Source: Aldrovandia affinis
Lineage: Eukaryota; Chordata; Actinopteri; Notacanthiformes; Halosauridae
DNA: 64,000 bases
Direction of reading: 5' to 3'
NCBI GenBank assembly: GCA_029706075.1
Contig: JAINUG010000037.1
Span: forward strand, 247,501 to 311,500
The position numbers and the translations under genes were made by a program. Below are positions 53,001 through 64,000 of this stretch, piece after piece. Position 1 is the stretch's first letter; each line of letters starts with the position of its first letter. The notes beneath the pieces were generated by a model. It made no database searches. It had not been told where the DNA came from and saw only the letters and a list, made by a program, of their open reading frames with translations.

Positions 53001-56000
53001 TCTCCCTCAATCTCTCTCTGTTTCTACTCCATTCCCTCTCTCTCCCTCAATCCCTCTCTGTTTCTACCTCATTCCCTTGCTCCCTCTCAAGCCCTCACTC
53101 TCTGTCTGTTGTTCATAGTTTCCCCTCTCCCTTTTCACTCTAGATCTTCCCATTCACCCTCCCTCCATCTTTGGTACATTTTAAATGAATATAAAAGGGC
53201 TTTATTAAACAAGCTCACTCGACGATTGGCCAGTAATAAATGGCTAAATTCTACTTTCTTGAATGTCCAGTCACAGTGGAACGAGGAAGCAGACACTAGC
53301 GTTACGTTTTGTAGACACAAGCGTCCATGCAAGTGCACGCATTAAACGTTTGACCTTGGTGCTCAGCCTGCCTTTAAAACGCAGACGCTTGTGTATTCTA
53401 ACACCTGTCCACCTTCTGGGGGCAGTGCGTTGTTTGTGGATGTCTGATCGGGCCCTTGGGAAAATAAGCCTCTGGCAGCAGTGTTCTGCAGACCACGCGG
53501 CTGAGGGAGCGATCGTCTCGGGCTCCGCGCGGCCAGAGTTGACATATTTTCTCCTCCGTGGGCTCTGGGCGTGTTCGCGAGCGTCGGTCTGACATCTCTA
53601 TCCACAGCTGTGTGGCATTTGCCGTTATGACATCACGGTTACTCGACCCCTGCCGTTTGAAAACACCGGCTCTGGTGATTGCAGAAGCTGTCGTTTCTGT
53701 TGTTCCCTTCATTGTTCTGCGCCGTTGATTGGCAGCGCGGCCTCTCGACTGCTGAAGCAGTGGCATTCCTGTGGCAGAGCAGAAGCCGGGATTAACAGCA
53801 GGTTCAGCACAGGCAGGCTTGAAACGGGTTAGCGGTATATATGTAACGACTCGTCCCGCGGCCTCAGACCTGACCGTGTATTTTCCTTACGGCTGCCAGT
53901 ACCCTTTCGTCGGGCGATAAACTTTGATCGTAGTATTTGTTTCACTACGGTTTTATTAAAAACGGTTGTGAATCTCCATCCAGCTGCTGGCTCTGTCTTG
54001 ACCGGTGTGCTCTGGTGTCAGCTGTGCAAACAGGGCGCAAGGTGTTTAGACAGGTTTCCTCTTTTTATAGGGGGGGAAGAAATACGCAGTGAACCTAACT
54101 GCGTTTTGGTCAGGCAGCTTATGAACAATCGTGGTTCGGTTCCTTCCTGGTTTTTCACCATTTTATACCCAGGTAACCCCTCTGCGTCGCGTTGCTTTCC
54201 AAAGGAAGTGTGAATGGCACTCCAGCGGCCCATTTTTGGGAGTGAGTTGGGGGAGGGGGAGGGTTGCATCCGACAGCCAGTTCTGTTCCGTTTTGATTTG
54301 AGGCCACACTTAAGGGTTCCTGTTCCCACTCTTTCCCTGCCCAAATGGGCTGTGAAGCCAATCTCCCTCCCTCCGTCCCTCCCAGTTCTTCCTGGATGAA
54401 AAGCCTCTCCAGAAGGCCTGGCTCCAGCTCCCAATCCCCAGATGTTTGTTGCATAATATGTTATGGTAGGGGGAAAAAAACCCCATTGCACTGCAGAGTA
54501 TACAACCCCAGAATTAAGTTACTGTACATGTATTAATTTTCTATATGTCATCAGGTGGCCCAGTTCTTCGCTTTAGGCAAGTGAAAGGCACAGGGATGTG
54601 TCTTCAAAATGGGCTGGTTTTGTCTATTGACTGCATTGAGAAGTCAGGCCGTGTAGTAGTACAAAGCATTTCAACTGCTGTGCGCGTGCGCTTCTGTTAA
54701 TGTTTTGTGCGATCGGTTTTTGATTGTTGTGAACTTCACTTAACGGTTGTCAGGAGATGTTTCCAATGGGTGGAAAGCAACCCTAAAGAGCAGACGTGTG
54801 TCTCATTGAAATCCCCTCAGCTGAAATTAGTATGAACTTGGCAGTTTAACAACCTTGTAAAAACAAAATAGGCCTCGTTGCCCCACCCACACCATGATCT
54901 GTTCCAACTACCCATCCTAGCTAGCGTGTTCTCATAGAGACGGCTGCATTCTGTTCCTCTTGTACTTCAGAACACAAAAAAGAACACAACTGACTACAAA
55001 TGAAGCCAAATAAAGCAGGGTCCCCCCATGGGTAACATGGCTGCGCAGGTCTATGAGAATGCAGACACATTAACACTGTAGTAACATGCTTGGGTTTGAG
55101 GTTTGGGGGTTGTGGGGGGGAAGGGGGGCAGAGTCCAGGCCATGCAACATCCTGCTTTGTGTTCCCTGGTGTGTCCTGCATCTCTTTGACAGAGGTGTAA
55201 GTTCATCGAGTGCAGTCTTCGGTCTCTGTTGTTGAAGGTAAATGGCAGTGCGCACAGTTGCTGACTGCTCCCAGGAGCCCAGCTATTAACCCAATGTGTG
55301 TTCTGTTCCCAGTCTGAAGGGGGCGGGTGTGGTGGGGGGGGGATGGGACTAATGAAGTTCATATGCAGGGAGGCCGTAAAGGGAAGTGCTCTCGCCCTCA
55401 GGGCTGCCACACTTGTGTTGTGCAGTTCTTCTCATGTGAAGATATTTGCTGCCGCTCTGAGTCCGTGTGAGCCTGTAGTCCCCCCCTAGCTCCTCAGGAG
55501 GTTCCGGTAAGGCTCCGGTCTGCTGGAAGTTTACACACAGAGGTGACACGCAGAGACTGGCACTCCCTTACAGCCTTCTACTCTGGTGACATGTGGATTT
55601 GAGGGATTGAGGTCTGGCCCCTCCCTTCAGTTCAGACAGTCATGTGGTCAAAACTGAGCTTCTGTCGTCCTCCCCCTCCATCCAATGTATGTTCCTTCCT
55701 GTGGGGGGGAATTGATACAATTGTCGTTGTATCATTTTAAAATTTAGGAACATCAATACAATAGGATGAAATGGCCCAGATTCTTAACGCCTCGTTAAGC
55801 TAATTGTTGCCCTTTCATTCCAGAAGTGAGTTCTTCTGAAGTGTCTACAGAAAAGAACGTAGCCTAAGTGAAGTGCCATCAAAACAGCCTTTTGTTTGGA
55901 CCGAGACCGTTTGGGAAGAATGGAATGGAATTTAGTTCAGATGCCATCACTGTGTGAGCCTGGCCACCCGGTTCAAACCTCCTCCCTCTTGGTCTGAAGG

Positions 56001-57813
56001 ACACATTGTTCCTGTTCTCAAGCCATTGTTGTCCCCGAGAAGAGCTGCCATTATCCCTGGCCCCAAACGGTAACTCTCAGGGTTTCCCTGGAAAGCGATC
56101 AACAAGAGACGGAGACCTGTGAACTCCGCTGAGGGACACGTTGGAGCAGGAGCGAGGGTGACTCATCTGCTCTTGTGTTGAAATACCTCTTGATCCCTCG
56201 GCAGCGAAGCCAAAATGGTAATTCAAAAATGTTTTTTTTTAAAAGGGCCATTTGTATGGGTAAGAGGGCCCCATAAATGGCCTGAAATCCATGGTCTGTA
56301 GTCTGTATGAAAAGCATGCCGTTTGGAGTTTCAGAGGGCCCTGTGTTTAGACTTGAGCTGCCTCTTGGATCAAAGGCAGAGTGGTGCGATGGAATGGGAA
56401 GACTTAATTAATCCTGCCCAGGTTTGCGAATAGAGAGGCGTGTTGTAAAACTCTAGGTGAAGTCCCAGTCCACTAAGGTGCTTCCACTACGCTGTCCCCT
56501 CAAACTGACGGAACGCAGGATCACGTTCCCATTGGGGGAGGGGGGGGAACACGATGCCTTGAGTTGGATGAAGGAACCCGAACAAGACTTCGCAGCCCTG
56601 CAGATTGCGATCTGAGTGGAGGAATGAATCGGTAAAGGGGGAACCCCGACCGCGTTTGTTTTGCTCCCTGTCTTTTTGCCCTCCAGCACTCAGTTCTCTT
56701 TTTCACGTCTCCTCTGGGCTTGCGTTATTGACGAGCTCGCTGTTGCTGATGTCACTTCTGTGAGCTTTGGAAAGTTGGTCACGTGACTTGCCAGTTCACA
56801 TTTCCTTTGCAAACACTGTTGTAAATAACCTGGGCCAGCTGCAGAGCGTTAGTGGCTTAGTTCAGGATCGGGCCTGAACTTTGAAACACAGAAACATGCT
56901 GTAGCGTTAAATATGAGCGTTAAATATGATTACGCAGCTAAGCTTGTTTCTGGTGTGTGCAGATTATTTTTAAGACGCCCTTATCCAGGACTGTTTGCAG
57001 TATGTAGGGAGCGCTTTCTTCAGTCATTCGAGGTAAAGTACTTTGCTCAAGGGGAAAACTGCTGTGTCTCACCTGAGATTCAAACCCGCAACTTTACAAG
57101 TCCGGTCTTTTGCTCCACTTGCCGAATCTCTTCTGTTCTTTTTTATTTAAAACTTCTGTTGATCGGTTACCTGGTTTGTTGCTGTTGCAGGAGAGATCGT
57201 GGTGAACGAGGTGAACTTTGTGCGGAAGTGCATTAGTGCGGACAGCAGCAAGGACGATCTGTGGGGGAAGCTCATCTGCACCAACTTCAAGATCTCCTTC
57301 ATCACCCACGATGCACTGCCCCTGCAGGTACATTCAAAGCCAAGCTCTGACACACACGGCTTTACTCTGGGAGCCAGTTCAACGTTTTACATTCACTACT
57401 GTCTGAGTACAAATAAAAAGATTCTTCAAGATGTAAATAAGGTAAAAAAAACATATACAAAACAAAGACTTACAGCATTTTAGATCTCAATCTTTGACAT
57501 ATTACTCAGCTTATTTGAGTCATCTTGCCATGAGGTGAAGAAATGTATAGTAGGCTAAATCTGTGGAAATGTGTGTGCATCTGTTTTTATTTTTTTATTT
57601 TTTATTCTGGAATTTTGTTGTTTGTCACCCTTTCCAGCAAATCTATTATTTTGTTTGTAGGAAAGGAAAATGGCCACTGGGAGATTCTGCCCATCACTGA
57701 TGACTGTTTTCCATTTCTATACATAGTCAGACACTCCATATAGCTGTCCTCTCTGTATCTCATCTGGTGTATGAAAACACCTGTTTTTCCCTTTACTCGG
57801 TTTGGCTGGCCCT

Positions 57814-57844
<31 letters not shown>

Positions 57845-60800
57845 AACAGGTTGGGTATTAGTCAGCAGGTGATTGCAGTTTTTGAGCTCCCTTTCCACGT
57901 GCTGGCCAAAACAATGATTCACAGATGTTTCCAGAAGGCCCCTTGCTTTCAGCCTCCTTGTGGTTCACTTGTGGCTTGTATTACAGGTCTTTGCGGGGGG
58001 GAGGGGGGGACTTGTTTTGGCACAAGTGGTAAACACTGGAAGGAAGAATGGTTTCGTTTTGTACCCGTGTGTATGATGTGTGCAGTCCGAACATTTAAAT
58101 TGGTACCATCATTTGTTTTTTAAGCGTGTCGTGTTTGCAAACCGTGCCTTTTTCCTGATGGGGCCTCCTGGAATCCTGAGGGAATCCAGGGTCATGGAAT
58201 TCCTCCATCATCCATCAACACATCAGGCCACTTTTAGTAAAAAAATTATATATATTTTTTAATGTGATTGATAAAAGCTTCTTTTTTTCTTCTTCTTTTT
58301 TTACAACACACAAACTGCAGCAGTACTAAAATGGAAGGGGGGGGGGGGGGGGGGATAAATGTATCACTTGTTCAAATTCAGTGGTTCCTCACTTCCGCCT
58401 CTCCCATGCCACGGCCATTTTGTTTCCTTGTCCACAGAAGTTCCAGTACCGGAGCCGGCTGCTTGGAGAGCACGACGTTCCCCTGGCCTGTGTCGAGCAA
58501 GTGGTCACAGGTGAGAGAGCCAGTGCCTCTGATGCACAACACCTGACTCGTGTCTCTATGCTGCGTAGTGCACACCTCAGACACCTGCTGGCCAGGTGAT
58601 CTCATCCGCACACCACCCACTCACACGTAGCAGATGGTCCACTCACTCATCAGTGAGAAAGAATAGCAGATGGTCCACTCACTGATTTTTAAGAATCATG
58701 CGTAGCAGATGGTCCACTCAGATTGCAGAGAATCAGGTGACTGATTTTTAAAAATTGCGGCTAGATTGCAAGAAACTCGCCGGTGTCATTGATGAGTTTC
58801 AAAGCCGTCTTCTAAAATATTTGCAGCCTTGGCTTTGACATCCTTTTACGCACGTTTACAATCGAGATCGGTCTTCCTTAGATTGATCTTCCTTTATGCC
58901 ATAAGTCCTCTCTGTTATTTGTGTGTGCTAACACTGTTGACATGAGGAATCGTGCCTAGAGGCGTGCTATTATGAGGTTTTTACTGAATGAAGTTACTGT
59001 GCAGTGTTCTTACACGAGACATGAGGCATTATTGTATAACATTATTGTACAATATAGCTGTGCGTGTCGGTAGAAGTGGACACGCGGCAGCATAGGTCTC
59101 TGAGCTCTTGGGTTCTAGTGCCATTGACATTCTGTTCAGTCCAAACATACAGAGGCATGGGCTCCTGACAGGCCAGAGATGCCTTTGACCGTCTTGTTTG
59201 TTTTTTTCTTTATGGTGCGCACAATATATTTCACCGTGTCAAATGCGTCACCACTCCTACCACTCTAACCCCCATAAAGTGTGTGTTGGACCCTGTCAGA
59301 GTTCACTTTCCTCACAGGAAGGCTTTGTTCTCGGCCGTTTAAATCATCGCTTTATGATTTTCCCACCCAGGCTAGATCCCTCTGTGTCTAAGGATTGCTT
59401 GTTTTCCCACAGTGCCGTAATGCCTTCTACGCCCACGTCCTCCCTCTGTGCGCATCTGTGCGTCCCAGAAGCGCTGGGAGAATTTCCCCCCGCCGATCTG
59501 ATTTGTGTCACTGCCGCGGATGGGGTCAAAGGCAGGCGCTCGTCCCCGTGATCGACGGGTCAGGACGAGTTTCGCTTTTGTTAAATCATCAGCGATCCGT
59601 TTTATCACATAGCGCCAAGCCGTGGGCCTGCTGCACTGCACTACTGGAGCCAGAAGCCAGTTATTTATGTCCCTGTAGCCGCCGAGCTGCTGCGCAATAG
59701 CGCTACAGGTCAGAAAGCTGTGCGATTTTATTGTAGTTCCTCCCGACGACCAGGCCAAGCAATCGCACAAGCGGCTCGATACCGGCGTGGAGGTGCAACG
59801 CAACGATCGCGGCCATCGTGCTTGAACCGTCGCTGGTTTTCAGACACGTACTCGTGTACACGGTGAGTCCGCTGGCAGCCGGGCGAAATGTCTCCCCGTT
59901 ACCTCATGTCTTGTGGAAAAAGGCAGGGCAGCACTTTTCAAAAACCCATTTTATTCCGGTATAAAGTCTTCTCAGAATTTTACAGGCAATCCGATGAAAA
60001 GGCAATCGACCAGATGGTTGCGTTTCAGGAATGTGTAGTTCCCTAAACGAGAAGGGGATTACTGCGAGGTCGATGTTTAAAGCTATCGAATGGAGGCGAA
60101 GAAGAAGTTTAATAGAATTGCGGAAGTGTCTCTCGTGCGTGGCGTGGGGAGAGGCCAGATGTACAAAGTAAAAGCTCTGGGTTTACTAAAGGACACCCAA
60201 ATCAAAAGACGTTTCCCCCCAAGACTACTTTCATTTCTCTGTAGCGGTTGCGCGATAGCCGCTTGTCTGAAACTGCTTATATTTAGTCTGTGTTCTCGGC
60301 ATCGCAATTGGGAACTCGCAGAATGTTCTCTCTGTTCTCACAGTTGTGTAAAATTGGGATCCATTCACATTTCTCCATCCACAGGGGACACCGGCTGCAT
60401 ATCAGTAGCAATTTGTCGGCCTGAAATAAAGGCAGCTGAAACCCACACCCTTTTTAAACCAATGATTACTCGACCCATTTCCGTTTACGTACCTCGACTA
60501 TCAAGCAATTCATTATCTGAATAGCTTCCCAATCTAATTTGTGATAGAATTTTTATAATTACCCTCAACCAACAGTCGCCCTCGGTGGGGGAACAATTCC
60601 CCCACGTAGTCTCCCATCGTACCCTTCAAAGTACAGCTGGAACCAATGGCTGTGCCGAAACAACTAATGCACCCGTCTCCCCCCAGTGAACGATGCCAAG
60701 GGGAAGCAGAAGGTTCTGGGCTCCAACCAGAAGCTGAAGTTCAATCCCACCGAGCTCATTGTCTACTGCAAGGACTTCCGCATCGTCAGGTTCCGCTTCG

Positions 60801-63800
60801 ACGAGGCCGGCCCCGAGAGCGCCAAGAAGGTACGTGGCGCGGGCCGGGGGCGGGGGCGGGCGCGGGCGGGGGATGAGCGGGCACGTTGGTGCAAGAGCAT
60901 GGCAGTGTATCTGATACACAGAGGTGGGATCTCAGCCAGAGAGATCCTGTTTAAAGCCCAGAGGCTCTTTATATGAAGGTGGATTTATATTATAAGCGGA
61001 TTAAACTCTCGACACGGGGATTGCACCTGCAGTATGTTGGGCTCCGGGTGATTTTGCACTGTCATTGTCAAAGGCAGACAGGATTTGACTTTAATCTGGG
61101 TTTAGGGGTCTTTGGAATGCTTAACCCGAAGACGAAACTTTGATTCCTGCTACAAGCGGGCCGTGTGGTGTTCCTGGAAGTTTTGAGGTTAATGATTCCT
61201 TGCCTGTTCTCTTACTCCATTACTCATTACTGTGTTTTTTCCCCATTGCTAGTCATACATTAATCTGCAAATGTCACTATCGCATGCTTCTCTGTCGTCA
61301 GCTCCGAAGTGCTAATCTTGTTCATTCGGACATCAGGCATGTACGACGCATGACATTTTTTTGCGTGGGGTGAACCTCTCCCTCGATGTTGCAAATCGGA
61401 TGGGAGTAAGAGCGGACCAGAGGCCCTGTGGCCCTCTTGCTGACTCTCCTCTCTTCTCTCCTCCTCTCCTCTCCTCTCCTCTCCTCCCCTCCCCCTTTCC
61501 GTCTCTCCTCTTGCCGAGAAACTGTCATATGACAGGGGATTACAGCTCATCTGTTGGGCGGCGGCTCTTTGATCCTCCCTTCCCATCTGGCGGGCGGCGA
61601 GCCAAAAATAGGGCGGGGAATTACTACTGTGCGTCTGAGGGAGACTGGGAGACTGGGAGAGGCCGAGAGCCATTTACCTGAGCCACACTGCCATCCTCCC
61701 CCAACAGGCTGTACACATGGGGGTTTTTCTCTCACAAAACCTAATGAACCTTTTTAAAACTAACATCTTCTGCTGGAAGAAATAATTTAGATTTAAGGTC
61801 AATTAAGACCCATCAAGACATGCAGTCAGCACTCTACTTACATTGCATAAAAAAAGTCCTCTGAAGCAGCGTTTCCCAATGCTAGTCCCGGAGTGCCCTC
61901 GTTCGTTTAGCGCCCCCCAACTTAGCTCTTAAGTTGGTTTGATTGCGAGTAACAGAGATGACCTTCAAGAGATGCCAGATGCAGATTGGCATTCGGCGAA
62001 CGGCTCATCAGGCCCAATCAAAGCGGAGCTCAGCCAGAACAACCGCAGATCGCCTGGGGTCACTGCGGGGCAGGGGTTTGGGGAACGCCGCTGTGAAGTA
62101 ATTGACAAACGTGTCCGTTACGGGTTTGTGATTTCATTCCTGGCATGTTCCGCTTGGTACGAGACCGAAGGGGAACGGCATTGCTCTGCCACTGCTGATG
62201 GCCTTGGCTGTTTATTGGAAAACCCCAAAGTGATGACTCAGAGCCGGCATCACGTTGCAGAGTTGCCGCCAACAGCTGTGGTTGCTAAGGGAGATCACCG
62301 GTGGGTTTTAAATGGACATGCCATATTTTAGTCCTGACTCACTTTGTTCTGGCGGTGGATTAATTACTGTTCAATGTGCCCCATGGTTAAAATATTAAGA
62401 ACGAAAGAATGTAGAATGAAAGAATGTAGAAAATAGATTTTTTTCTCTCTCCGTCAAATAAAGGAATTCATTCTGATTTAAAAAAATATATATAATTAAA
62501 ATAATAATAATAATAATTGAATTACATTTTTAAAAGATCAATAAGTAAATAAATAATATTATAGAATGGCTGGTATGGCCTAATGAATTCACCTGCAGTT
62601 ATCCAGCGTTTGGAACTGCTACACTGGAGAAAATGTGAACAATGAATCCCTTGGTAGACCCTGCCAGCTTTTGCAAACGTGTGGAGCTAAGAGAAAAATA
62701 ATAATAAAAGGGTTTAGAAAAACGGGAGAACAAAAAGTACATTCAGCAATTTACAGTACGTCCTGATCCTTCAGGAAACGTATACGTATAACACAACATA
62801 ACAAACATGTATATAACACAACGGGCTTATACCGCTGCTTCCATTCCTAACATTTCAGGAGCCAGTGTCTGTCCTGGTTCCGCGGTTGAACTGTAATCTG
62901 TGGTAGGTGAACGAAGGCCTTGGTGTAATCCCAGCAGTGCAGGATCTGTGACGACGCCATCGGTGTATCTCTTACGGCTTGCGTGTTTGTTTCAAAATTT
63001 AGCCGAGGTGCCCAGAAAGTGTCCGTGGTGCACACCATGTGAACGGTACAGTTCATAGACCTGTGAGAGGGCAGTCTGTGCCCCGACCCTCATACATGAA
63101 AGCACAGATCTGAAATCTTAACTCTCACTCTGCCAGTGGCGCGTCTTCCCTTTACCTTGTACGCCTTCCGAGAAAAGGGTTTGAGTCTCTTTCACATTGG
63201 TGTACATACCATTTCTCTAGGCTGATTTCTAAATGTGCATAATAACAAACTATGTTATGCAATGAGGAGTGCAGTGGTGTGTGGTTCATGGATGTAGCTG
63301 CTTGAAGGGCTATGCTGTCTCCCTCTCTTATTTTCCTCTCTCTCTCTTTCTCTCGGCCTCTCTCAAATGCTACATTGTGTAATTATGGAGCATGTCATAA
63401 GTGTTGTTTTTCCTTGTGACTGCTTGAATGGAGAAGGTCTGTAATGGCTTGTTATGCTGAAGGAAATTGTAGAGTCAGGAGTCACTGTCGTGCGCACACA
63501 CAGGATACCCCTAGCCCTCTGTACGAGTCTGTCGCTTTGAATGGACAGCATTGTAACGCGACCACAGTCCGAGAACTCCTCGCGTCAGGCTCGAACCCTC
63601 TGTCCCTAGAGTAATACGGGTTTTTCGCATGGCTTGTTTTTTTTAGGACCATATGAATTATCACATGCCACGTTAAAAGTCTTAGTCGTAAACGCGGTGG
63701 TATTTTGTCTGCCCGGTGACTCAGAATGTTCAGAAAAAGACCAGCCCACATTTTCAGGGTTGATTGGCAGAACTATTTTGTGTTCGTTTTAACTATCGAC

Positions 63801-64000
63801 TTTATGACAACAGTAGAAGAAGCCGAGCCACGTGTCCACGTTTGTGGTTTCAGGTGTGGGCCTCTGGGGGCCAAGAGGAGTGAAAAAGATATACTGTCAA
63901 TGAGTGCTCACTGTTGCATTTGACAGTTGAAGACCAATTTACTTTTGTCTGCCTTTTAGGACTGGGTTTCTGCACACTGGGGTGAAAAACACACCTGATT
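46974..64000 (+). CDS. mtmr10: Myotubularin-related protein 10 gene, 5' part (five coding exons; runs off the right edge)
   Basis: The five joined exons give 157 residues that align end to end with human MTMR10: MFSVKPLKPTFKSYLPPLQ, then a short variable exon ending KKLEAKLLPG, EIVVNEVNFVRKCISADSSK, KFQYRSRLLGEHDVPLACVE, and a final block with KFNPTELIVYCKDFRIVRFR. This is the start of the protein and most of its PH-GRAM lipid-binding domain. MTMR10 belongs to the myotubularin phosphoinositide 3-phosphatase family but is catalytically inactive in vertebrates, thought to act as a partner of active members. The phosphatase-like domain is outside the window, so inactivity cannot be checked here. 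All visible exons keep phase and have GT-AG ends. The next expected exon (VCLAIAHYSQP in human) was not found up to 64000. Introns 2 (9.4 kb), 3, 4 and 5 carry repeats. Confidence 0.95.
47601..47660 (+). mobile_element. L2/UnaL2-type tail fragment
   Basis: ataagtcactctggataaga then gcgtctggtaaatgcttaaa and atgtaaat: the hairpin with GGATA loop. It is in mtmr10 intron 1, 72 bp before exon 2. Confidence 0.75.
47733..47793 (+). CDS. mtmr10: mtmr10 exon 2 (residues 20-40)
   Basis: Reads TDLKKSPQPTIKKLEAKLLP plus one base of Gly40. Human has TDDKINSEPKIKKLEPVLLPG. Acceptor aaaacag, donor gtatgt. Phase 0 in, phase 1 out. Confidence 0.93.
52619..53060. repeat. Pyrimidine-rich minisatellite, about 11 copies of a 42-bp unit
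   Basis: The unit is caatctctctctgtttctac, tccattccctctctctctcc and ct, with small indels. Because 42 is a multiple of three, it keeps long open frames (SLSVSTPFPLSLPQ periodic), which are an artefact of the repeat. In mtmr10 intron 2. Confidence 0.95.
56960..57112 (-). mobile_element. Decayed family A-like SINE next to mtmr10 exon 3
   Basis: aagacgcccttatccaggac, aggtaaagtactttgctcaa and gattcaaacccgcaac match the tail, body and B-box region of family A in order on the minus strand, with heavy decay. It ends about 80 bp before the exon 3 acceptor. Confidence 0.6.
57191..57327 (+). CDS. mtmr10: mtmr10 exon 3 (residues 40-85)
   Basis: Two bases complete Gly40, then EIVVNEVNFVRKCISADSSK, DDLWGKLICTNFKISFITHD and ALPLQ are read. 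This is the beginning of the PH-GRAM domain, with the LWGKL-CTNFKISFIT core. Acceptor gttgcag, donor gtacat. A decayed SINE lies about 80 bp upstream. Confidence 0.97.
57818..57843. repeat. (GT)13 microsatellite
   Basis: Uninterrupted GT repeat in mtmr10 intron 3. Confidence 0.95.
58337..58354. repeat. Poly(G) run of 18
   Basis: Eighteen consecutive G on the plus strand after a T-rich stretch, ending 84 nt before the exon 4 acceptor of mtmr10. Confidence 0.95.
58438..58510 (+). CDS. mtmr10: mtmr10 exon 4 (residues 86-110)
   Basis: Reads KFQYRSRLLGEHDVPLACVE then QVVT, plus one base of Val110. Human: KFHYRNLLLGEHDVPLTCIEQIVT. Acceptor tccacag, donor gtgaga. A run of 18 G lies about 85 nt before the acceptor. 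Confidence 0.97.
58511..60686. other. mtmr10 intron 4
   Basis: It starts with a short repeat of gtagcagatggtccactcac (58626-58720, three imperfect copies separated by 30-40 bp). The rest is unique sequence without coding signal. Confidence 0.6.
58626..58720. repeat. Three dispersed copies of a 19-bp motif
   Basis: tagcagatggtccactca occurs at about 58627, 58665 and 58703, twice followed by ctgatttttaa-type sequence. A small local duplication cluster in mtmr10 intron 4. Confidence 0.8.
60687..60829 (+). CDS. mtmr10: mtmr10 exon 5 (residues 110-157)
   Basis: Two bases complete Val110, then NDAKGKQKVLGSNQKLKFNP, TELIVYCKDFRIVRFRFDEA and GPESAKK are read. This is the strand-rich end of the PH-GRAM domain and is highly conserved. 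Acceptor tccccccag, donor gtacgt, phase 0 out, followed by a GC-rich intron start (gggcgggggcgggcg). Confidence 0.97.
60830..64000. other. mtmr10 intron 5 (partial)
   Basis: GC-rich start, a CTCCT simple repeat at 61443-61495, a probable inverted-repeat element (61867-62093) and AT-rich sequence. The next mtmr10 exon is not found before the window ends. Confidence 0.6.
61867..62093. mobile_element. Probable hAT-like inverted-repeat element
   Basis: The left end CAGCGTTTCCCAATGCTAGT and the inward-read right end CAGCGGCGTTCCCCAAACCC have the usual layout of a teleost hAT MITE end. tgaag flanks both sides (before 61867 and from 62094), but a full 8-bp duplication is not clear. Confidence 0.5.

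Larger units (their letters stand above)
47794..57190. other. mtmr10 intron 2 (9.4 kb)
   Basis: The largest intron of mtmr10 in the window. It contains a 42-bp-unit minisatellite (52619-53060), G-rich patches (55080-55345, 56534-56548) and a decayed SINE just before exon 3. Unique sequence near 49480-49640 is rich in TAATTA-like motifs. No coding exon or RNA gene was recognised. Confidence 0.6.
57328..58437. other. mtmr10 intron 3
   Basis: Contains a (TG)13 run at 57818-57843, a G-rich run near 57996-58012 and the 18-G run at 58337-58354. No exon was seen. Confidence 0.6.

Noticed and set aside
52490-53143. 217-codon open frame with Ser-Leu-Pro periodicity
   Set aside because: It is explained by a 42-bp minisatellite whose unit is a multiple of three. 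No start context, splice links or homologue.
61443-61528. CTCCT/AGAGG repeat giving Glu/Arg-rich frames
   Set aside because: Simple repeat translation in mtmr10 intron 5. No coding support.

Overview
The window is vertebrate nuclear DNA, almost certainly from a teleost fish. It holds intron-rich genes with GT-AG boundaries and proteins that align over their whole visible length with vertebrate families. It also holds many tRNA-derived SINEs whose 3' tails carry the L2/UnaL2-type hairpin (stem cgctct/agagcg, loop GGATA, then TGTAA repeats), short hAT-like inverted-repeat elements and long CA/TG microsatellites. The species cannot be fixed from the sequence. No bacterial, viral or CRISPR system is present.

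Three protein genes were recognised by translating exons and joining them in phase. (1) myo1e, class I unconventional myosin, minus strand: sixteen well-supported motor-domain exons from 19046 down to 943, about 600 codons, plus a proposed first exon at 34438-34440 that carries only the ATG. The rest of the motor, the IQ motif, TH1/TH2 and SH3 lie beyond position 1. (2) fam81a, a coiled-coil protein, plus strand, complete in eight exons from 35401 to 43042 (346 residues in the preferred model). (3) mtmr10, a myotubularin-related pseudophosphatase, plus strand: the first five coding exons (46974-60829, 157 codons, leading into the PH-GRAM domain); the gene runs off the right edge.

Layout: 1-19 kb is the dense exon part of myo1e with SINEs in its introns. 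19-34.4 kb is its presumed large first intron, which holds SINEs, a compound microsatellite of about 1 kb and diverged tandem repeats. 34.4-35.4 kb is a compact head-to-head promoter between myo1e and fam81a with a CCAAT box and a near-ideal RFX X-box. 35.4-45 kb is fam81a and its 3' UTR. 45-46.3 kb is a short tandem intergenic gap with two hAT-like elements. 46.3-64 kb is the 5' UTR, first five coding exons and long introns of mtmr10.

The three proteins do not form an operon-like pathway. Myosin 1e acts in actin-membrane coupling, FAM81A is a coiled-coil scaffold-type protein, and MTMR10 belongs to the catalytically dead myotubularins. The head-to-head myo1e/fam81a order matches the human arrangement on 15q22. 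I found no convincing new biological system. The most interesting signals are regulatory or structural: the X-box promoter, a TG tract against a splice acceptor, a 45-bp near-perfect hairpin, a minisatellite against another acceptor, and a SINE family sharing one tail between two different heads.
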